Positions 23,807-31,654 of a DNA stretch of 33,868 nucleotides are shown here, in pieces. The notes under the pieces were generated by a model that saw only the letters and a list, made by a program, of their open reading frames with translations, had not been told where the DNA came from and did no database searches. Position numbers and translations under genes: made by a program. Every line of letters starts with the position of its first letter. Within the stretch, counting starts at the first letter, position 1. This DNA is from Ilumatobacteraceae bacterium. Lineage in GTDB: Bacteria; Actinomycetota; Acidimicrobiia; Acidimicrobiales; Ilumatobacteraceae. Where the stretch lies: contig JAEMQQ010000017.1 of the NCBI GenBank assembly GCA_016463775.1, forward strand, positions 1 to 33,868, given 5' to 3'.

Positions 23807-24646
23807 ATGGGCACAGATAAGCGCGAGCGCCAGAAAAGAAACCGTGGTGTGCGCCGTGATGAGGTGACTCGTAGCGAACAGCAATTAAAGGTTCGCAAGC
23901 GCGGCCTGCAAATCGGCATCGTCGTGCTGATCGTGGTGGCCATTGTCGCCATCGTGTCTTTCACCAGTGATGACGGCAATGACGTTGCAGTTGATGATGT
24001 TGTAGTTGATGACGGTGCCGTCACCGAAACACCCGCCACCGACGCCACACCTGCGGCCGGCGTCCCATTCGTCTATGGCACGAGTGAGTGCCCCCCAGCA
24101 GACGGCAGCACCGAACAACGCCGCGAGTTCACCGACGCCCATCAGCTGTGCATCGACCCCGCCAAGACGTACACGGCAGAGTTTGATACGACACAGGGTT
24201 CGTTCTCGGTACGACTCTTGTCCGATCGCGCACCTGGAACGGTCAATAATTTCGTGGCCCTGACCCGCTGGAAGTATTTCGACGGCACCAAATGTCATCG
24301 GGTCATTGAAGACTTCGTCGTGCAGTGTGGTGACCCCACCGCCACGGGTACGGGTGGCCCTGGCTATTCGTTTGCCGATGAGTTGCCGGCCGGCGGCGAA
24401 TACAAAATCGGCTCACTGGCAATGGCCAACTCCGGCCCCAACACCAATGGCAGCCAGTTCTTCGTCATCACCGGTGAAAATGGCGCCACCTTGCCACCGA
24501 ACTACACATTGTTCGGTGAGGTCACCGCAGGCCTCGACACTGCCGTCAAAGCAATGGCCGCACTCTTCAATCCTGATCCAGCCGCCAACGGTGTGCCACC
24601 CGCAGGGGACATCATCCTGAAAAAAGTAACGATCAGCGAGTCGTAA
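23807..24646 (+). CDS. Membrane-anchored cyclophilin-type peptidyl-prolyl isomerase
   Basis: 279 residues. A highly basic cytoplasmic N-terminus (1-31), one membrane segment (about 33-52) and an acidic, threonine-rich linker lead to the cyclophilin domain (about 115-275). Visible motifs: FDTTQGSFSVRLL, APGTVNNFVAL, YFDGTKCHRVIEDFVVQCGD, LAMANSGPNTNGSQFFV and NYTLFGEV. The catalytic Arg is in CHRV. It should help protein folding outside the membrane. An in-frame GTG at 23801 is less likely because the -10 box TAGCAT would lie only 3 nt away. The last 14 bases overlap the convergent phosphatase gene. Confidence 0.92.
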   Translation: MGTDKRERQKRNRGVRRDEVTRSEQQLKVRKRGLQIGIVVLIVVAIVAIVSFTSDDGNDVAVDDVVVDDGAVTETPATDATPAAGVPFVYGTSECPPADGSTEQRREFTDAHQLCIDPAKTYTAEFDTTQGSFSVRLLSDRAPGTVNNFVALTRWKYFDGTKCHRVIEDFVVQCGDPTATGTGGPGYSFADELPAGGEYKIGSLAMANSGPNTNGSQFFVITGENGATLPPNYTLFGEVTAGLDTAVKAMAALFNPDPAANGVPPAGDIILKKVTISES

Positions 24647-25415
24647 GTACGGTGCGTGAAAGCGCAGCAATGGATTCATCGGTGACACCGATTGCGCGCA
24701 CGAAGTCGTGCACCGACGAATGCTCTGCCGTGATATCGGCCAAAATCACCTGCATCGCACGCGGGTCGGCGGCAATGAAGCGTGCCGGCATATTCGCATA
24801 GAGGTTGGCCAACTCAGGGTTGTGCTCTCGCGCCCATACAAGGAGGCGTTGCGTCGCCTGCCTCGTGAGACCGTAGTCGGCGGCGATGATGCTCGAGTCG
24901 ACACCGAGTGCACCAAGAATCAGTGCAGCCAAGATGCCCGTGCGGTCTTTCCCGGCTGCACAGTGGAATACCGCAGGCAGCACCGACTCTTGTGCCAACA
25001 GGGTGATGGCGTCGGCGAATCGCGGTGAGGCTTCCGCCAGCATTTCGCGGTACGCCCACACCAAGAAATCGGCATCGTCGTCGAATTCCGGTGTTTCGGT
25101 TTCACCCCATGTCACGTCGATGATTGGCAGGTGGTGGAAGGCCACATCGTGTTTGTCGACCGGGAACGTACCGCGTGCGCGCAGTTCGTTGTCAGAACGC
25201 AAGTCAATGACGGTGCGTACCCCGAGGTCGATGACGGTCTGCGCATCTTCGGTCGTGAGGCGGTACAAACCGTCGGCCCGAAACAACGTACGCCAGCGGG
25301 TCTCGCGACCGTCCGCCGTGGGATAACCACCGAGATCTCGGAAGTTGTGCACCGCAAACAGCGGTGCCACACGACGATCATCGTCGATGAGGGCGGTCAG
25401 ATTTATGGACGACAT
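24633..25415 (-). CDS. Tyrosine-protein phosphatase (PTP/DSP-like)
   Basis: 260 residues from the ATG at 25415. The P-loop signature HCAAGKDRTG (151-160) supplies the nucleophile Cys152 and the phosphate-binding Arg158. The N-terminal NFRDLGGYPTADGR and WRTLFRADGL are typical of the actinobacterial MPtpB-like/Y_phosphatase3 family, as is IDLRSDNE. The CX5R loop with Lys (GKDR) resembles that of lipid-active MPtpB relatives, so protein or phosphoinositide substrates are both possible. No signal peptide is seen. TACGGT lies 8 nt upstream. The 3' end overlaps the cyclophilin gene by 14 nt. Confidence 0.9.
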   Translation of the reverse strand: MSSINLTALIDDDRRVAPLFAVHNFRDLGGYPTADGRETRWRTLFRADGLYRLTTEDAQTVIDLGVRTVIDLRSDNELRARGTFPVDKHDVAFHHLPIIDVTWGETETPEFDDDADFLVWAYREMLAEASPRFADAITLLAQESVLPAVFHCAAGKDRTGILAALILGALGVDSSIIAADYGLTRQATQRLLVWAREHNPELANLYANMPARFIAADPRAMQVILADITAEHSSVHDFVRAIGVTDESIAALSRTVLTTR

Positions 25416-25423
25416 CCCGCTAC

Positions 25424-25429
25424 ACCGTA
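25424..25429 (-). promoter_or_regulatory. -10 box TACGGT, tyrosine phosphatase
   Basis: TACGGT ends 8 nt before the ATG. Confidence 0.35.
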
Positions 25430-25512
25430 ACGACAACCACGGCTCGGTCGCACTTTCGCACGTGACACGCGCATGAATGGCTGTTGAATTCTGTGCGCAA
25501 GACGCCAAACAC

Positions 25513-25518
25513 TACGCT
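25513..25518 (+). promoter_or_regulatory. -10 box TACGCT, 3-hydroxyacyl-CoA dehydrogenase
   Basis: TACGCT ends 7 nt before the ATG at 25526. Confidence 0.45.
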
Positions 25519-25525
25519 CGGCAGT

Positions 25526-26383
25526 ATGACGGTTCATTCAACAAACTCAGTCGGTGTGGTCGGATCAGGGATTATGGCGGCAGGTATTGCCGAGGTGGCC
25601 GCCCGCGGTGGCATTCGTGCCGTGTTGCGCGCACGCAGCGAAGCATCTGCCGCGTCGGCAATCAAGCAGATCACCGGTGGTCTGAGCCGTCAAGTGGACA
25701 AGGGGAAACTCGACGCAACGGAGCGTGACCGCATTCTTGCCAACATCAGCACCACGGTAGATCTCGGGGGTCTCGCCGACTGTGACATCGTCATCGAATC
25801 GGTCGTTGAAGACCTCGCCACCAAGCAACAACTCTTCCGCGAACTCGACTCAATCGTAAAAGCCTCGGCAATTCTGGCCACCAACACCAGCACGTTGTCG
25901 GTGGTGGAAATGGCAAAGGTGACGAAGCGGCCTGCGCAGGTGTGCGGCATCCACTTTTTCAATCCGGCAGCAGTCTTGCCGCTCGTCGAGATCGTGCGGC
26001 CCATCACTGCCAGCGACGAAACCGTCAACCGAGCCGCCGCCTTCGTGACCGCCATCGGTAAAGAAGGCGTGCATGTTCTTGACCGTGCCGGGTTCATCGT
26101 GAACGCGTTGCTCTTCCCCTACCTGAACAATGCCATCCGCATGCTCGAGGCAGGCACTGCCTCGATGGAAGACATCGACATTGCGATGAAGGGTGGCTGT
26201 AATTTCCCGATGGGACCATTTGCCTTGCTCGATCTTGTTGGTCTTGATACTTCGCTTTCAATCTTGGAGACCTTGCATGCCTCATTCGGTGACGACAACT
26301 TCGTTGCGCGCCCAATGTTGCGAGATTTGGTGGCCCAAGGCCGGCTGGGTCGTAAGACAAAAGCCGGCTTCTACGTCTACTAG
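25526..26383 (+). CDS. 3-hydroxybutyryl/3-hydroxyacyl-CoA dehydrogenase
   Basis: 285 residues. The NAD(P)-binding Rossmann fold starts with VGVVGSGIMAAGIAEVAA. IVIESVVEDLATKQ and TNTSTLSV follow, then HFFNPAAVLPLVEIV with the catalytic His and Glu. The C-terminal dimerisation domain has GFIVNALLFPYLNNAIRM and NFPMGPFALLDLVGLD. It oxidises 3-hydroxybutyryl-CoA, or works in reverse. Located near ethylmalonyl-CoA mutase, it may serve acetyl-CoA assimilation through the ethylmalonyl-CoA route, though this link is inference. The start ATG has TACGCT 7 nt upstream. Confidence 0.93.
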   Translation: MTVHSTNSVGVVGSGIMAAGIAEVAARGGIRAVLRARSEASAASAIKQITGGLSRQVDKGKLDATERDRILANISTTVDLGGLADCDIVIESVVEDLATKQQLFRELDSIVKASAILATNTSTLSVVEMAKVTKRPAQVCGIHFFNPAAVLPLVEIVRPITASDETVNRAAAFVTAIGKEGVHVLDRAGFIVNALLFPYLNNAIRMLEAGTASMEDIDIAMKGGCNFPMGPFALLDLVGLDTSLSILETLHASFGDDNFVARPMLRDLVAQGRLGRKTKAGFYVY

Positions 26384-26420
26384 GACAGGCTCGCGCGACT
26401 CACGCTGGGGTGACCTTGCG

Positions 26421-27104
26421 TTGCTGCGCGCCACATCCGGCTGGGATCGCGCTCCGCGACCGGTTGGCGACTGTGACTTTGCATGGCCAAGCGTGGCGGA
26501 GTGGCCCGTTCATGACGACCTCGTCGGACAAGGTGCAAACTTGGCACCGGCAACGATCATCGACGGGTACCGACATGGTCTTTTCGCCATGGAACGTGCG
26601 ACCACCGACCCCGTGCTGTTTTGGTGGTCGCCAGCCGAGCGTTGCGTCATTCCACTCGACGGCTTGCGAATTACCCGGTCGATGCGTGCGAGTGCACGGC
26701 GTTATCACATTCGTGTCAACACCTGTTTCGAGCGGGTCATTCTCGGGTGTGCCGCGCGTGAAAGCGAAGAGAACGTCTGGATCACCCCGCGATTCATCGA
26801 ACAGTATTGCGAATTGCACGCGCTGGGCTGGGCCCACAGTGTGGAGACTTTCAATGACGACGGTGTGCTGGTCGGCGGTTTGTATGGTGTGCGAATCAAC
26901 AAGTTTTTTGCCGGTGAGTCGATGTTCCACCTCGCGAGTGACGCCTCAAAGGTTGCACTGATGGCACTCGTTGACATCATGCGCTCGGCACGGATGACAT
27001 TGCTCGATGCGCAATGGTCGACCTCGCACCTCGTGAGCCTGGGTGGCATACCCGTGCCCCGTGCGGACTACCTTGCACGGCTGGCCACAGCAATCGCGCC
27101 TTAG
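26421..27104 (+). CDS. aat: Leucyl/phenylalanyl-tRNA-protein transferase
   Basis: 227 residues with a TTG start at 26421 (GGGGTGA lies 7 nt upstream). It transfers Leu/Phe from tRNA to N-terminal Arg/Lys of proteins, creating N-degrons for ClpAP/ClpS. Motifs: DDLVGQGANLAPATIIDGYRHG, FWWSPAERCVIP, VWITPRFIEQYCELHALGWAHSVE spread over the core, and GGLYGVRINKFFAGESMF. No ATG or GTG is available in frame between the upstream gene and the conserved start, so a TTG (or CTG) start is needed. It begins 37 nt after the dehydrogenase stop. Confidence 0.9.
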   Translation: MLRATSGWDRAPRPVGDCDFAWPSVAEWPVHDDLVGQGANLAPATIIDGYRHGLFAMERATTDPVLFWWSPAERCVIPLDGLRITRSMRASARRYHIRVNTCFERVILGCAARESEENVWITPRFIEQYCELHALGWAHSVETFNDDGVLVGGLYGVRINKFFAGESMFHLASDASKVALMALVDIMRSARMTLLDAQWSTSHLVSLGGIPVPRADYLARLATAIAP

Positions 27105-27107
27105 CCT
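27102..27107 (+). promoter_or_regulatory. -10 box TAGCCT, ethylmalonyl-CoA mutase
   Basis: TAGCCT ends 7 nt before the GTG at 27115. Its first three bases are the aat stop codon. Confidence 0.5.
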
Positions 27108-27114
27108 TACCTCT

Positions 27115-29085
27115 GTGACCGAACAGAGTTCACCTCGCCATCGCGATGAGCCCTGGCTCATGCGCACGTATTCGGGTCACTCGTCGGCCGAGGCGTCCAA
27201 CGAGTTGTACCGCACCAACCTCGCCAAGGGTCAAACCGGTCTCTCGATCGCCTTCGACTTGCCAACCCAGACCGGATACGACCCCGATCATGTGTTGGCG
27301 CGTGGCGAAGTCGGCAAAGTTGGCGTACCGGTGGTGCACCTCGGCCATCTCCGCACGTTGATGCGTGATATTCCACCTGGCTCGATGAATACGTCGATGA
27401 CCATCAACTCAACTGCCGCCTGGTTGCTCGCGCTCTACGTTGCCAACGCAGCCGAACAGGGTGTGGCCAGCAGCGAGCTGCGCGGCACCACCCAGAACGA
27501 TGTCTTGAAGGAATACCTGTCGCGTGGAACGTTCATTTTTCCGCCACTGGCATCGCGCCGAATCATCGTCGACATGATTGCGTGGGCAAACGTGAATGCA
27601 CCGAAGTGGAACCCGATGAACGTGTGCTCGTATCACTTGCAAGAAGTTGGTGCCACTCCCGTTCAGGAAATTGCCATCGCCTTGGCAAATGCGGTCGACA
27701 TCCTCGATGCCGTGCGCGATAGCGGCCAGGTTGATGCCGAGGTCTTCCCCACCGTGTTCGCATCGATGTCGTTCTTCGTCAATTCGGGCATCCGCTTCGT
27801 GGAGGAAACCTGCAAGTTGCGTGCGATGAGCCAACTTTGGGAACAGATCGGTCGGGATCGCTACGGCATCACCGACGAACGTGCGCTGCGCTTTCGCTAC
27901 GGCGTGCAGGTCAATTCACTCGGTCTCACCGAGGCACAACCGGAGAACAACGTGCAGCGAATCGTGTTGGAGATGCTCGGTGTCACGCTCTCCAAGCGGG
28001 CCCGCGCTCGCAGTGTGCAGTTACCGGCCTGGAACGAAGCACTCGGTCTGCCCCGACCATGGGATCAACAATGGTCGCTGCGCATGCAGCAAGTGCTTGC
28101 CTTTGAAACCGACCTCTTGGAATACGAGGACATCCTCGACGGGTCGCATGTCATTGAGCGCCTGACGACTGAGATTCGTGAAGCAGCCAAGGTTGAACTC
28201 GATGATATTTTGTCGCTCGGCGGTGCCTATGCATCGGTCGAAGAACTGAAGCGCCGTGTGGTTGCCTCGATGGCCCAACGAACCCGTCGAATTGAAAGCG
28301 GCGAACAGACCGTCATCGGCGTCAACTCGCATACCGAAACGGCGGAATCACCCCTGGGGGAAACCGACAATATTTTGCGCGTCGATCCGCGAGTTGAGTC
28401 GGAGCACATCGACGACGTGCAGCGCTGGCGCGCTACGCGCGATGCACGGGCAGTCGCTGGGGCATTGCGCGATTTGCGCGCCGCCGCGGAGAGTGACCGC
28501 AACATCATGGAACCATCCATCGCCCTGGCTCGAGCCGGTGGAACAACTGGCGAATGGGCATCTACCCTGCGCGAGGTGTTCGGCGAATATCGCGCACCGA
28601 CTGGCATCGGGGGTGTTGCCGCACCGCGCGGCGACCAACTTACGGCGGTCGCACGTCGCTCAAGCGCACTCACGGGGGGCCCACCGCGGCTGCTCGTCGC
28701 CAAGCCTGGTCTTGACGGCCACTCGAGCGGTGCCGAACAAATCGCCATCGCCGCCCGAGATGCCGGCATGGAAGTGATTTATGGCGGCATCCGCCTGACC
28801 CCGAAACAAATTGCCGAGTCGGCACGTGATGAAGACATCGACGTCATCGGCCTTTCGATTCTTTCTGGATCACATCGGGCACTCGTCCCGGATGTGATCC
28901 ACGAACTGGCTGCCGTCGGTGTCGACGTGCCTGTGGTCGTCGGTGGCATTATCCCCGACGACGACCGCGCTGCGCTGCTATCGGCAGGTGTTGCGGCGGT
29001 GTACACACCGAAGGACTACGCAGTTGCCCAAATCATGTCCGACATTGTCGACATCGTCGAGCGCCATCGCGCCGCACACAACTAG
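27115..29085 (+). CDS. ecm: Ethylmalonyl-CoA mutase (coenzyme B12-dependent, MeaA type)
   Basis: 656 residues from the GTG at 27115. It isomerises (2R)-ethylmalonyl-CoA to methylsuccinyl-CoA, a key step of the ethylmalonyl-CoA pathway. The catalytic barrel has RTYSGHSSAEASNELYR, FDLPTQTGYDPDHV, MNTSMTINSTAAWLLALY, RGTTQNDVLKEYLSRG and RYGVQVNSLGLTEAQPENN. The C-terminal B12 domain has KPGLDGHSSGAEQ with the cobalt-ligating His536, then SILSGSHRALVPD and VVGGIIPDDD. It resembles Streptomyces MeaA along its length rather than methylmalonyl-CoA mutase, with both domains on one chain. An upstream in-frame start at 27043 would lie within aat. Confidence 0.92.
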   Translation: MTEQSSPRHRDEPWLMRTYSGHSSAEASNELYRTNLAKGQTGLSIAFDLPTQTGYDPDHVLARGEVGKVGVPVVHLGHLRTLMRDIPPGSMNTSMTINSTAAWLLALYVANAAEQGVASSELRGTTQNDVLKEYLSRGTFIFPPLASRRIIVDMIAWANVNAPKWNPMNVCSYHLQEVGATPVQEIAIALANAVDILDAVRDSGQVDAEVFPTVFASMSFFVNSGIRFVEETCKLRAMSQLWEQIGRDRYGITDERALRFRYGVQVNSLGLTEAQPENNVQRIVLEMLGVTLSKRARARSVQLPAWNEALGLPRPWDQQWSLRMQQVLAFETDLLEYEDILDGSHVIERLTTEIREAAKVELDDILSLGGAYASVEELKRRVVASMAQRTRRIESGEQTVIGVNSHTETAESPLGETDNILRVDPRVESEHIDDVQRWRATRDARAVAGALRDLRAAAESDRNIMEPSIALARAGGTTGEWASTLREVFGEYRAPTGIGGVAAPRGDQLTAVARRSSALTGGPPRLLVAKPGLDGHSSGAEQIAIAARDAGMEVIYGGIRLTPKQIAESARDEDIDVIGLSILSGSHRALVPDVIHELAAVGVDVPVVVGGIIPDDDRAALLSAGVAAVYTPKDYAVAQIMSDIVDIVERHRAAHN

Positions 29086-29089
29086 CGAA

Positions 29090-29452
29090 CTACGGCAACA
29101 TCGTCGTTGACGGTGCCACCGCCACGAACCCGGTAGCCGGTGGCATCACCAGTTCGTCCCCAGCCTCAACACGATCGGGGTTGCTGATGTCGTTCAGCGT
29201 CATGAGTGCCTGCATGTCGACCTGAAAACTTTGGGCGATCGCAAACAGCGTGTCACCGCGTTGTACGACATAGGTGATCGGTGGCTGGTAGACGGTAGTA
29301 GTGGTCGTGCTGGTGGTGGCGACAATGGTGACCGGGCTCGCCTCAATACCTGAGTCGTTGCGCTGCGCAAAGACGAAAGCCAGCGCCCCACTCACGACGG
29401 TGACGGCAAGCAGCGTCCACTGCAGTCGGCCACGAAGGAACATTGTGCTCAT
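29090..29452 (-). CDS. LysM-domain membrane protein
   Basis: 120 residues from the ATG at 29452, or 117 from the ATG at 29443. A membrane segment covers about residues 9-28, then a Thr/Ser/Val linker with a run of threonines, and a LysM domain (about 60-107: TYVVQRGDTLFAIAQSFQVD, LMTLNDISNPDRVEAGDEL). It likely binds peptidoglycan from the outer face of the membrane. The first ATG overlaps the upstream stop as ATGA; the second is 7 nt from TAGCAT and fits the leaderless pattern seen elsewhere. Both could be used. It is the last gene of the moaE-mreB cluster. Confidence 0.82.
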   Translation of the reverse strand: MSTMFLRGRLQWTLLAVTVVSGALAFVFAQRNDSGIEASPVTIVATTSTTTTTVYQPPITYVVQRGDTLFAIAQSFQVDMQALMTLNDISNPDRVEAGDELVMPPATGFVAVAPSTTMLP

Positions 29453-29892
29453 GCTAGGAGTGCAAGTCGCACACGGTTGTATCGCGCCACGACTATGCAC
29501 GGCACGTTCACCAAAACTCCGAAGGTGATGTTGGCGATGATCCACCAACCACGGCTCCAGGTCATCACGAGTGGTACAACGAGCAACAACGTGTAGTGCA
29601 CCCGCTCGGCCCGCAAAGACTCGATACCGAATCGCACACGCCCACCATCCTCCACCGACGGCAGTCGTCGCTTGCTGAGCCCGCCAAACCAAGTGCCAGC
29701 CTCGGGCAACTTGTCTTTCCACAAACGAACGAGAAATACTCGCTCGTACATCTGGCGTGTCTCCCAGCGCCGCAAGCGACTGATGAACCCGGGCTGGGGA
29801 AGCGTTCGCCAATCGCGCCGCGCAAACCACCAGCCAGCGGCTACACCAGTACAACCCCACGTTGCAAAATTGAGGACGAGCGTGCCAACCAC
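29449..29892 (-). CDS. CrtO-like glycosyl carotenoid acyltransferase family membrane protein
   Basis: 147 residues with hydrophobic segments at the N-terminus, about 97-113 and about 116-137. The central region RRWETRQMYERVFLVRLWKD, KLPEAG and GGLSKRRLP, together with SLRAERVHYTLL and VARYNRVRL, is that of the glycosyl-4,4'-diaponeurosporenoate acyltransferase (CrtO) family. In staphylococci this enzyme acylates staphyloxanthin precursors, but no carotenoid genes are near, so the acceptor here may be another glycolipid or envelope molecule. The GTG start lies 21 nt after mreB; the stop overlaps the LysM gene. Confidence 0.78.
   Translation of the reverse strand: MVGTLVLNFATWGCTGVAAGWWFARRDWRTLPQPGFISRLRRWETRQMYERVFLVRLWKDKLPEAGTWFGGLSKRRLPSVEDGGRVRFGIESLRAERVHYTLLLVVPLVMTWSRGWWIIANITFGVLVNVPCIVVARYNRVRLALLA
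29451..29456 (-). promoter_or_regulatory. -10 box TAGCAT, LysM gene
   Basis: TAGCAT ends 7 nt before the ATG at 29443. The last T begins the TGA stop of the CrtO-like gene. Confidence 0.35.
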
Positions 29893-29913
29893 GTCAGTAT
29901 GTGACTGTTGCGT

Positions 29914-30918
29914 TCAGCGACGCGCATCCATGAACATGCCGCGTAAAGACTGATAATTCTCGATGCAATGACCAGCGCCAAGTACCACGGCTTCGAGCGG
30001 TTGGGTTGACAGCTGTACCGGCACCTTGGTTTCGTACTGCAGGCGCTCTGGCAGGCCGCGCAACAATGCGCCTCCGCCAACGAGAAAAATACCGCGCGTC
30101 AACAGGTCCTGCGCCAGCTCGGGTGGGGTTTCACTGAGGCACGCCTTGACCGAATCGATCATTCGGGTAACCACTTCATCGAGCGCCTCGCGGATTTCGG
30201 CAGCAGTGAGCACCACGGTCTTGGGCAGACCAGTCACGAGATCGCGACCCTTTACCTCGGCGTCACGATCAGATGGCAATGGCTGCGCACTGCCAATCTG
30301 CATCTTGATTTCCTCAGCGGTACGTTCCCCAATTGCCAGGCCATGTTCTTTGCGTACCCAACCTTGAATCGCCTCATCCATTGTGAAACCACCGACACGT
30401 TCGGCACGCAAGGTAACGATGCCACCCAAACTGATGACGGCGGTTTCCGTCGTGCCACCACCGATATCCACCACCATGTTGCCAACCGCATCTTCAATCG
30501 GTAGGTCGGCACCGATGGCCGCAGCCATCGGTTGTTCGAGCAGTTGGGCATCGGCAGCACCAGCACGGCGGGTGGCTTCGGTGACGGCGCGACGCTCGAC
30601 TTCGGTAATTGCCGATGGCACACAGATCAACACCTTCGGTCTCGCAAAACGTGACACACCCGCGCGCTTGAGCAACAGGCGGATCATCTGCTCGGTGGTT
30701 TCAAAGTCAGTGATCGCACCGCCGCGCAGTGGCCGAACCGCGACGATAAAACTTGGGGTGCGCCCGATCATGTCCCATGCCTCGTGACCGGTGGCGAGCA
30801 CCTCGTTGGTCCGGCGGTTCTTGGCAATCACCGTGGGCTCATTCATGATGATGCCCTCACCCTGTTTGTATACGAGCGTGTTCGCCGTGCCGAGGTCGAT
30901 TGCCAGGTCGCGGGCCAT
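29914..30918 (-). CDS. mreB: Rod shape-determining protein MreB
   Basis: 334 residues of the actin-like MreB/Mbl family. Motifs: LAIDLGTANTLVY (phosphate 1), VGNMVVDIGGGTTETAV (phosphate 2), VLICVPSAITEVERRA and the C-terminal adenosine motif GIFLVGGGALLRGLPERL. Length is normal. It organises peptidoglycan synthesis along the sidewall. The usual partners mreC and mreD are not beside it; instead it follows moaE and a small membrane protein (2-nt gap) and precedes a CrtO-like acyltransferase and a LysM protein. Confidence 0.96.
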   Translation of the reverse strand: MARDLAIDLGTANTLVYKQGEGIIMNEPTVIAKNRRTNEVLATGHEAWDMIGRTPSFIVAVRPLRGGAITDFETTEQMIRLLLKRAGVSRFARPKVLICVPSAITEVERRAVTEATRRAGAADAQLLEQPMAAAIGADLPIEDAVGNMVVDIGGGTTETAVISLGGIVTLRAERVGGFTMDEAIQGWVRKEHGLAIGERTAEEIKMQIGSAQPLPSDRDAEVKGRDLVTGLPKTVVLTAAEIREALDEVVTRMIDSVKACLSETPPELAQDLLTRGIFLVGGGALLRGLPERLQYETKVPVQLSTQPLEAVVLGAGHCIENYQSLRGMFMDARR

Positions 30919-30920
30919 GG

Positions 30921-31139
30921 CTATCGACTCGGCCGTTGCTCGCGGGCGATTTTGATTTGCTTACGCAGGTGCTCACGCGAATCATCCGAAAGTGCGGCAA
31001 GGTGACGACGGAATTGTGCGGCACCATCAACGGGCTTGGCACGACGACCATCGGTGGCAACCAGATATGCGAGCGTGGCCGCAGAGGCGATCGAAATTGC
31101 CGCAAACACCAGGCTCGCTACCGACGTCGCTGCAATCAT
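30921..31139 (-). CDS. Small membrane protein between moaE and mreB (72 aa)
   Basis: 72 residues: a membrane segment of about residues 5-28 and a basic cytoplasmic helix (FRRHLAALSDDSREHLRKQI, then KIAREQRPSR). The ATG overlaps the moaE stop (ATGA) and the stop lies 2 nt before mreB, so it is firmly embedded between them. I do not recognise the family. Its position suggests it may work with MreB at the membrane, but that is inference only. Confidence 0.75.
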   Translation of the reverse strand: MIAATSVASLVFAAISIASAATLAYLVATDGRRAKPVDGAAQFRRHLAALSDDSREHLRKQIKIAREQRPSR

Positions 31140-31615
31140 GACGACACCGTCGTTGATTGATCAATGACGGTTGATGCATGCACGGGCGTGACTGCACCAG
31201 TCGACCAGTCGCTTCCCGTCGACCATTCCTCTTTCTTCCAAATTGGCACACTCTGCTTCAGCGCATCGATGCAGTAGCGCGCAGCCTCGAACGCCTCTGG
31301 GCGATGTGGCGCAGACACGACGACGACAACCGACGACTCGGTCAGCGCCAATTTGCCGACACGGTGAACGAGAGCGACGCGTCCGAGGGTCGCAAACCGC
31401 CGACGGGCTTCATCCGCAACTTCCTGCAGCTTGTGAATTGCGGCATCCTGATAGGCCTCGTAGGTCAGCGACGTAACACCGTCACGGCCATCGGCATGAT
31501 CGCGCACGGTTCCAGAAAACAGCACCACTGCCCCGCATTCGGGGGCCAGCGCCCACTCATAAAGTTCGCTGATTGCCAGCGGCGAATCGCCTACTTCAAT
31601 GCGATCATGCTTCAT
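31136..31615 (-). CDS. moaE: Molybdopterin synthase catalytic subunit MoaE
   Basis: 159 residues. It inserts sulfur, carried by MoaD thiocarboxylate, into precursor Z to form molybdopterin. Motifs: GAVVLFSGTVRDHADG, LTYEAYQDAA, HRVGKLAL, VVVSAPHRPEAFEAARYCID and the C-terminal lysines VPIWKKEEW. It has about 15 residues beyond the usual end. Start ATG at 31615 with TACGCT 8 nt upstream. No other Moa genes are near; the only MoaD-like domain in the window is the RsiG fusion, 25 kb away. Confidence 0.95.
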   Translation of the reverse strand: MKHDRIEVGDSPLAISELYEWALAPECGAVVLFSGTVRDHADGRDGVTSLTYEAYQDAAIHKLQEVADEARRRFATLGRVALVHRVGKLALTESSVVVVVSAPHRPEAFEAARYCIDALKQSVPIWKKEEWSTGSDWSTGAVTPVHASTVIDQSTTVSS

Positions 31616-31623
31616 CGGTATTG

Positions 31624-31647
31624 AGCGTACTTGCGCACACATAGGCT
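31624..31647. promoter_or_regulatory. Back-to-back -10 boxes, moaE / zincin
   Basis: The minus-strand TACGCT (31624-31629) is 8 nt from the moaE ATG and the plus-strand TAGGCT (31642-31647) is 7 nt from the GTG at 31655, within a 39-nt divergent gap. Confidence 0.45.
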
Positions 31648-31654
31648 CTAGCGC

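Noticed and set aside
26193..26420. Extended N-terminus for aat reaching back to 26193
   Set aside because: That stretch is the coding region of the 3-hydroxyacyl-CoA dehydrogenase in another frame and shows no Aat similarity.
27043..27114. Upstream start for ethylmalonyl-CoA mutase at 27043
   Set aside because: It overlaps conserved aat codons; the GTG at 27115 has a well-placed TAGCCT and the family homology begins just after it.
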